Shown one piece after another: positions 57,710 through 64,000 of a stretch of 64,000 nt of DNA. The notes under the pieces were generated by a model that had not been told where the DNA came from, did not search any database, and saw nothing but the letters and a program-made list of their open reading frames with translations. Source of the stretch: Linanthus parryae. Its lineage: Eukaryota > Streptophyta > Magnoliopsida > Ericales > Polemoniaceae. How positions within the stretch are numbered: position 1 is the stretch's first letter; each line of letters begins with the position of its first letter. The position numbers were made by a program, and so were the translations under genes. The stretch spans positions 114,619,057 to 114,683,056 of the forward strand of contig JALGPY010000001.1 of assembly GCA_023055425.1 (NCBI GenBank). Direction: 5' to 3'.

Positions 57710-58938
57710 GGAGGAAGTGGTGGTGCGATCAGTCAATTTATGGACGCCGACCACCCAATTTTCCAGAACCCGTGCCCGCTGCCAACTTCCCGCCAGCAGC
57801 AAGAGGAGGAGGAGGGTGGTCTTAGCCGTGGCTGAAACCTAGTGATGGAGATTGAGAGTGCTAGCTGAAGTTGTAACATAGTTGTTTGCTTGGTTGTTTC
57901 GGGTTTAGTGTGTTTTTTTCTTGGTGTATAGTCCGGTGTCTGGAGATGATGAACATCATCGGTTTAAGAGTCAATATAAGTCTCTCTTTCATTTACTGTG
58001 TTTCTGAAATGAATGTTCTACTGCTTTTTTATGTTTTCGACGATTTTTTTTCATGTTTTCGCAACTTCTGATAGTGTTTCCATAATGAATGCTTTTTCTA
58101 TGTTTTCGATGATTTTCACGTTTTCCCAACCTTGCAATAGTGTTTCTAAAATGAATGTCCTGCTGCTTTTTTATCTTTCACTTATTTTCATGTTTTCCCA
58201 ACTTCTGATAGTGTTTTTAAAATGAATGGTCTGCTGTTTTTTCTATGTTTTGATGATTTTTATGTTTTCCCAACATCTTTTGTTATCTCCTATTGTTATT
58301 GTGCGTACATGTGTAGTCCAGAAGCAGTTATCTTTCGTTTGTGTGATGAAAGAACGTCGAAAGCCAATGATATTAGTTGCACTTCACTGCGCGCTTAAGA
58401 TGGCGTATTCAAAGTGTTTCGCATTAAGTTGATATACTAGCTCCTACGTCTGAGTAGAGGATTAGGGTTGATGTTTTTCATCAGTTTCCAACTTGGGCTA
58501 TTGTTAGATATAAATGAGTCGACACCAAATGTTTTATGCACGCGTGCCATTAGTAGACTGTTTCGTGCAATCAAAGAAAGTTAACAGAAGCAAAAGTATT
58601 ATTTGTCTCCGCGTGCGTTAAGGCTGGTGTGTTCGATAAGTAGACAGTTCCAAGTTATCGGAAGCAACGGTATTATTTGTCGCCTCATGCGTTTTAGGCA
58701 TGCGTGTTCAAATCTGTCGTAATGTGTTTTCTATGAATGGAAATATTTTAGTCAAGAATTTTCAGCAAAAAAGACCCCGCGGTTTAATAATAGATTACAG
58801 AATAAGTATATAGCCTTGCTACTTAAATTAGCGCGTTCGCTTGCCTTGGCGTCTCCCTTGGCCAATAATTTTGGCCACAGTAATGCGAATTTGTGCAACA
58901 GTTTAAGCCCGTGACTAAAGCCTATTTTTCTAGTAGTG
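57710..58938 (+). repeat. Duplicated 3' flank of the TCP locus
   Basis: Colinear with about 27646-28877, including the ~70-bp tandem repeat (58000-58280), the pair of direct repeats (58545-58715) and the CACTA-like end. It has ~30 extra bases near 58770 (GACCCCGCGGTTTAATAATA) and lacks ~30 bases near 58830. Confidence 0.85.
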
Positions 58939-59021
58939 ATTTTTTTCATGATATGTGATTTTTTAAGGACTTGTGATTTTTTTCGTGACTAAAGCCTATT
59001 TTCCTAGTAGTGCAACAGTTT
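58939..59021. other. Scrambled junction with short duplicated pieces
   Basis: Pieces of the CACTA-like end (28 bases, 58911-58938 and again 58984-59011) alternate with pieces of MITE family A (TGATTTTTTTCATGATAT and AAGGACTTGTGATTTTTT, each twice). The spacing of the two duplicated pieces differs (73 and 58 bases), so it is not a simple tandem duplication. Confidence 0.7.
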
Positions 59022-59174
59022 AAGGACTTGTGATTTTTTTCATGATATATAAAGTTAGTCTGCCTCCACAACAATGCGAAAAGATTGATAAGTTCTTGTA
59101 TCGATTTTCTAGTCGAATCACCACCTCAAAATGCTTAGGAAAAAAACATGAAAATATGAATGGGACAAATGGAG
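59022..59174 (+). mobile_element. Stowaway-like MITE, family A, copy 5 (5' truncated)
   Basis: Starts inside the element at AAGGACTTGTG and keeps the right end (CTCCATTTGTCCC inverted, TA at 59175-59176). Block D follows up to Helitron H3. Confidence 0.7.
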
Positions 59175-59963
59175 TATGCCATAGTATACATAGAAATCGA
59201 AATGAAATATGATACAACTCTTCATAATATGAACCCAAACCAAGTACAATCTATATATCTATATAAAAGCAAAGCTATGAGAGAAGTTCATCCTCCTCAT
59301 GACACATAGGATTTTAGAAAAATTCTTTGTATGCCATGTGTTGTCTTATGTGGCATAATAAGCCAATTATATCTTTACACCTCAATTCTAATTGACATGT
59401 GACATGTTATATTCAATTACAATTTGCCAACTCAAATTCATCTACATCTAATACATTGAAACTACTAACATTTTGCATTGGCATTTGAGTTTAAAAAAAA
59501 ATCTCTATGCATTGAAAATATGAAAGTACCAAAGGTTTTACAGATTCCAATACTTTTTCCAATGAATTTCATTTCACAAGATATGTCTTGGGGGTTTCCA
59601 TATACTATACTTCTTTCAATGCATTGATTTAAATGATGTGCTAATTCCGAGAAATTGAAAAATGCAGTTTCTTATTTTATTTTTCAATATATTGATTATA
59701 CAATTTCTTAAAAGATGTATTAAACAAATATCAGACAAACTGAAAACATGTAGTTTTTAATTTACAACCAAAACTTATACTTTTTTTTAATAAAAACTTA
59801 CTATACCCATGTTTATGATTTTTTCGCCTAACTATATTTTCAATTACAATGTCAAGAATTACCGCACATGCACTAGGACTTTTAAATAATTTTTTATGTA
59901 ACCAATTACAAAAAACGTGTTCATTTGCGTATAGTTATCTTTCCTCTTTAACCTTGAATTAAA

Positions 59964-59994
<31 letters not shown>

Positions 59995-62387
59995 CAACGT
60001 TCTCACCATGAGCAAACAACCATTCCAAACAAATTAAAACATAACATTTGTCGCCTTCAAAAGAAAAGAAAAACATAATATTTGTCTAATGTATTGCCAA
60101 ATAATTCCGTTTTAAGACTATACCAACGTTTATCTAAGTTCTTGCCTTACCACGTTTTCGTTTGCAATTTACATATCATATGACCAAACAAACATTAAAA
60201 AATTAATTAAAATGATGTGATGTAAAATAAAAAAAAAAAAAAAAAAAACTTAAGCCTTTGGATAACATTTTTGTTGTTCACTTATTACACAACTATGAGA
60301 AAACAGTCTTCTCATATCAAAAGGAGAGAACAACAGTTCAAAAAAATAGGAAAGACGTTTAAAAAAATTAAAAGAAAAATGCAAAAATAACGTATTTACG
60401 AAACTACTTTTATGTCTCCTTTATTTTTTGGTGCATTAAGACGATTTTTTGTTATTTCGGGTGCAAAATTGTTTTCCTTTTCTTTTTTTTTTATTTTTAT
60501 TTTTTGTGTGTGTGTTTTCGCCTTCAGCTATAATGAATTAGAACAGTAGAGGAGACTTGATGCATTGACAATTTAAAATTCCAAACGTTCTAAATTTTTC
60601 AATGCTTAGTTCAATGAATTTTGTTTCAAAAGAGTTCTCTTTTCATCTAATTTTGGTGCAATTTAAAAAAACACGCCTGCAGTATCGTCTCGCTGACATT
60701 TAGCTACCAACAGAAACCCCCTGGCGTTGTAAGGATTCTTTGAGTCGATTCTTACAATTAGCAAAACATAATTTATTGTGCTCAAAGTCACATTCATTGG
60801 AGAAGCAAGAATTGATATTATACAAAATTTAAACTCTCCCGTGTTTGCATGGGAATTAATGTGAATAATACTTGAAAGTCTTATATATAAGTTCATTAAC
60901 CACCTCCTTCTTCTAAGTGTAATTTACCTCAAGTCTGGTGTCACTACTAGACAATGCTTAATATCATTGATTCAACTTTCACTTTTAGTTCATTAAGTTC
61001 ATGAGCTTCAAAACAAAAATATGAGGACAATGTTGTGTTTTTGAAAAAAATCAATTCAATTTTCTTGGGGACTTATGAAACGTTATTTTTGGTTTGCTTG
61101 AGCATCTATTTTTGTCATTTAATTTCGGGCGCATATGTATTTTTAATTTCGTTCATGGGCGTCAGGTTGATCTTTAATTTTTCTGGTAATACAAAATTTT
61201 GTGTAGAAAGCGAAAGAAAATTGAGATTAGGTAGATTTATTTTGGCTTCATTGTTGGAGGAAGTTTCACTAGGCCACCCAGCTTATAAGGCTAATTACAC
61301 CCTTTTAAATATGTATGTAAACTGTGTGTGCTTTTTACCATTCAGTCTATTTTCATTAAATTTTCGTTTTCCCCTATTTTGATCCTTTATTTTGTATTTG
61401 AATCTCCTTTGAATTTCATTTCAGCCAAATCCTATTTTATCATTCTAAATATTCTAAAAAAAGTAAGTATTTTATTATGTATAGTCTTTAAGAATTTTCA
61501 TATTCAGTTATTCTTATGCTGGGAATTTGTATTGCTGATCAAGTTTAGACGCTTGGGTTGCTAAAATAATGACTCCTTCATGTATTTCTACTACAAACAT
61601 GATATCTTACTCGAGTGATCTTTTACTTGAAAAATATTTGTTTCTTTTTTCTTTTTTTTTTGCCTAACTATTATATCTTCATTTTGCTTACATAAGTCCA
61701 ACGGAGGAAGCCAAAAATATAAATGCTTTCTAGGTACAGAGAATTTGATTGTTTTTTTAAGATTTTTCGTTACGCTTACAACTTGTACTTTAAAATTTGG
61801 TTACTAATGTTTTCGCACAACCTTCCGTTTCTACAGTTATAATCATAAAAATACTTGAACTATAACTTGAGCTTTCTTTGCATTGATTTGTTTCAAATGT
61901 ATCATTAAATTCACTATCGTGCATAACAGGGTAGTCGCTTCACTGGAGGTCATCACTGAAGTTCTGGCTCAAAATGCAATCTGGGGCGTATCCATGATTT
62001 TGTGTTAGTAGGACTCAATTCTAATATATTGACATTTCGGTGTATAAAAATAAGGTTAATGTTTGATTTTAATGGAAGCTAAACCAAATTCTTAAACACG
62101 TAGGGTCTAATTAAAATTTCAAAAAAATTAGTGGGGCTTAGCCCCATTCTTCTTTACATGGATCCGCCGTTGAACAAAACAATGAAATGAATAGAGTGCA
62201 AGTGCAAAGAAGGTGCGCTGAATTCAGACGACAAAGTATAAAGTTACTTTTAATTTAATCTCCATCAACTACTTATCTACGTTGCCATGTTTCAAAGACT
62301 TCTTATTGTACAACACATACAATGATTAAAATTTTAGAGTTGCGCAATTTTATCTTGACACTAGGTCTTCAAAAATTAGTAATGATA

Positions 62388-62533
62388 GACCTAGTGTCAA
62401 TAATATTGATAGACCTAGGTATATATTATGACCTACTGTCAATAATATTGATAGGCCATGACTGGTATATATTATTATTATGGCGCAAATTTTATCTTGA
62501 CACTAGGTCTATCAATATTATTGACACTAGGTC
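62388..62533. repeat. 31-bp perfect inverted repeat inside Helitron H3
   Basis: 62388-62418 is the exact reverse complement of 62503-62533. Related pieces (GACCTANTGTCAATAATATT) recur between them and at 62350-62370, giving a nested palindromic block. Confidence 0.8.
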
Positions 62534-62569
62534 ATAATTTCGAGTTGCGCAATTTTTGAGAATGACATC

Positions 62570-62640
62570 ATATAGCCAGATTTGAATCCGAGACCTCATG
62601 CATGGACCTTAATTGCTCTACAACTGAGCGAGCAGCCATT
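62570..62640 (-). other. tRNA-like scrap (possible SINE head)
   Basis: On the minus strand GCTCAGTTGTAGAGC (A-box-like) is followed 25 bases later by GGATTCAAATC (B-box-like). It does not fold as an obvious complete tRNA. More likely a tRNA-derived SINE head than a tRNA gene. Confidence 0.4.
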
Positions 62641-62865
62641 TGAATTTTGAGCTACATAATGACTATAATAAGAAATATATTTTATGTTACTTATATCTTT
62701 TCAAAATTGATACACAAAGATACTGCTACTAATTTGTAAAACAAAACCATCTACAATTCTACATGAAAATGATTTTATAGATTCAATTTCTACATTTCCG
62801 AATTAGTCCTACTTCGCTATTCATGTACATAAACAGCCCGCGCCATGGCGCGGGGTTAAGACTAG

Positions 62866-63260
62866 TCATCTATAATATAGTGCTGGTAATTAGTAACTCT
62901 AAATGATGAATAGATATATAACTTGCACGAGATACAAACCTCATATATATAATGTGTTCTGTATATGCATGGTAGTCACAATATATGATGTGTTCAGTAG
63001 ACATGATACTCACATTACTAAGTCGACAACGAGCTGTGTTAGATTTTCACCAATAATTGACCCACGAGTATCTCATAACTTCTATGGTGTGACATGTAAA
63101 AAGTGTTTCAAAGTACAGAAAGAATATCCTTGGGGGCCACTGGAAATTCACGGCAAGCATAAAAGTAATATTCGGCGGAATCACCTGGCGGAGTCTAAGA
63201 GACCGGATCGGAGTCTAGTTGCGGCGAGTGAACAGCCAGGGACCAGTAGAAGGGCGGGCA
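62866..63260 (+). repeat. MIF-unit block D, copy at right end
   Basis: Continues block D after Helitron H3 and runs into block A, as between units 1 and 2. Confidence 0.8.
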
Positions 63261-63269
63261 GGAGGAGAG

Positions 63270-64000
63270 CAGTAATTTTATCAAACACTCTCTAATTAGG
63301 GTTCCTTTCATCCAGTTCAAATTAGTTCGGGGAACATTATTTAATTCGTAATAACGTTTTGTTTCTGTGTGTTTTGCTTCTGATCTTGATTGAGTACTTA
63401 TGGGTCTTTGACAAATCCATACCAGTAGTATCCGTCTAGGGATTTGAGATATCATATTACCTGTGTTTCTCTCTTGTTTCCTACTTCAGTGAGCCGTAAT
63501 TACATAACCAAAGCCCAACTAATATGTTTTTCGAACTTAAATTTCAAAAAAGTGTCGGGTCAGTCAATTTTTTTTTAATCCAAAATCGTAGTAAATTTTC
63601 GGGCTTGGTTGGACCATTCCTAGTTATAATTTTATCAAACACTCTCTAATTAGGGTTCCTTTCATCCAGTTCAAATTATTTGGGGAATATTATTTAATTA
63701 GTAATAACGTTTTGTGTCTGTGTGTTTTGTTTCTGATCTTGATTGAGTACTTATGGGTCTTTGGCAAATCCATACCAGTAGTATCCATCTAGGGATTTGA
63801 GATATCATATTACCTTTTTTTCTCTCTTGTTTCCTACTTCAGTGAGCCGTAATTACATAATCAAAGCCCAACTAATATGTTTTTCGAACTTAAATTTCAA
63901 AAAAATGTCGGGTTTGTCAAATTTTTTTAATCCAAAATCGTAGTAAGTTTTCGGGCTTGGTTGGACCATTCCTAGTTGTATTTTACACCTAAGCATTCCT
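63270..64000 (+). repeat. MIF-unit block A, tandem pair at right end
   Basis: Two ~357-bp copies (junction near 63627). The last ~20 bases (TTTTACACCTAAGCATT) match the start of the MIF promoter flank (compare 35953-35969), so another MIF unit probably begins beyond the window. Confidence 0.8.

Larger units (their letters stand above)
59250..62865 (+). mobile_element. Non-autonomous Helitron H3
   Basis: 5' end TCTATATATCTATATAAAAG; 3' end with palindrome CCCGCGCCATGGCGCGGG (62837-62854), then GTTAAGACTAG. Host A at 59249 and T at 62866. Rejoining the flanks gives AAGTACAA|TCATCTATAA, which matches the uninterrupted paralogue near 34717-34733 (AAGTACAATCGTCTATAA) except one base. Insertion was therefore exactly between A and T without duplication. 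3616 bp; no Rep/helicase frame. Holds long A-runs (59960, 60230) with a CA microsatellite, an inverted repeat and a tRNA-like scrap. A 115-codon frame at 61035-61382 is not recognised. Confidence 0.9.

Noticed and set aside
61035..61382. 115-codon frame in Helitron H3 with hydrophobic stretches
   Set aside because: No recognisable domain, AT-rich codons and no paralogue in the window; likely chance.

Overview
This is nuclear DNA of a flowering plant, most likely a eudicot. It is AT-rich and full of Ty1/copia and Ty3 LTR retrotransposons, Helitrons, a CACTA element, MULE remnants and Stowaway-like MITEs. The few host-type reading frames are plant-specific families: plant mobile domain (PMD), TCP, and ZF-HD/MIF zinc finger. 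Nothing prokaryotic or organellar was seen. I cannot name the species.

Layout. 1-2669: 3' part of an old + strand copia element and its LTR. 2670-4936 and 13433-13517: a decayed PMD gene, split by a copia element (4937-13427, minus strand) with near-identical LTRs and CAAGT target duplications. 13.5-16.6 kb: an inverted repeat and a MULE transposase remnant. 16.6-18.6 kb: scrambled 5' fragments of a MIF-like gene. 18.6-29 kb: a duplicated anonymous block, two minus-strand Helitrons (19560-21518 and 23496-26784, the second holding a CACTA element at 24863-26314), a 709-bp retroposed insert with a 17-bp target duplication, and a frameshifted TCP-like gene. 29-46 kb: three full-size MIF-like genes (two open, one with a 2-bp deletion). 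Each lies in a repeated unit that carries the same promoter, 3' flank and Stowaway MITE; one unit holds a Ty3-type solo LTR. A second MULE remnant lies at 41.5-43.1 kb. 45.9-53.5 kb: a triple nest, with a Ty3-type array (LTR-internal-LTR-internal-LTR) inside a copia solo LTR inside an older copia integrase frame. 53.5-64 kb: an inverted partial unit with a small gag-bearing LTR element, a copy of the TCP locus without its DNA-binding domain, a scrambled junction, a third Helitron (59250-62865) and the start of what looks like another MIF unit running off the right edge.

The clearest story is local amplification of a divergent MIF-like (ZF-HD dimerisation domain) gene together with promoter and flanks, followed by repeated transposon insertion. 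Because the units are paralogous, they supply empty sites that fix several insertion points to the base. Most transposon coding frames are broken, so almost nothing here looks autonomous. The only intact host-type frames I would put forward are the two 116-codon MIF-like genes, and their substitution pattern suggests weak constraint.
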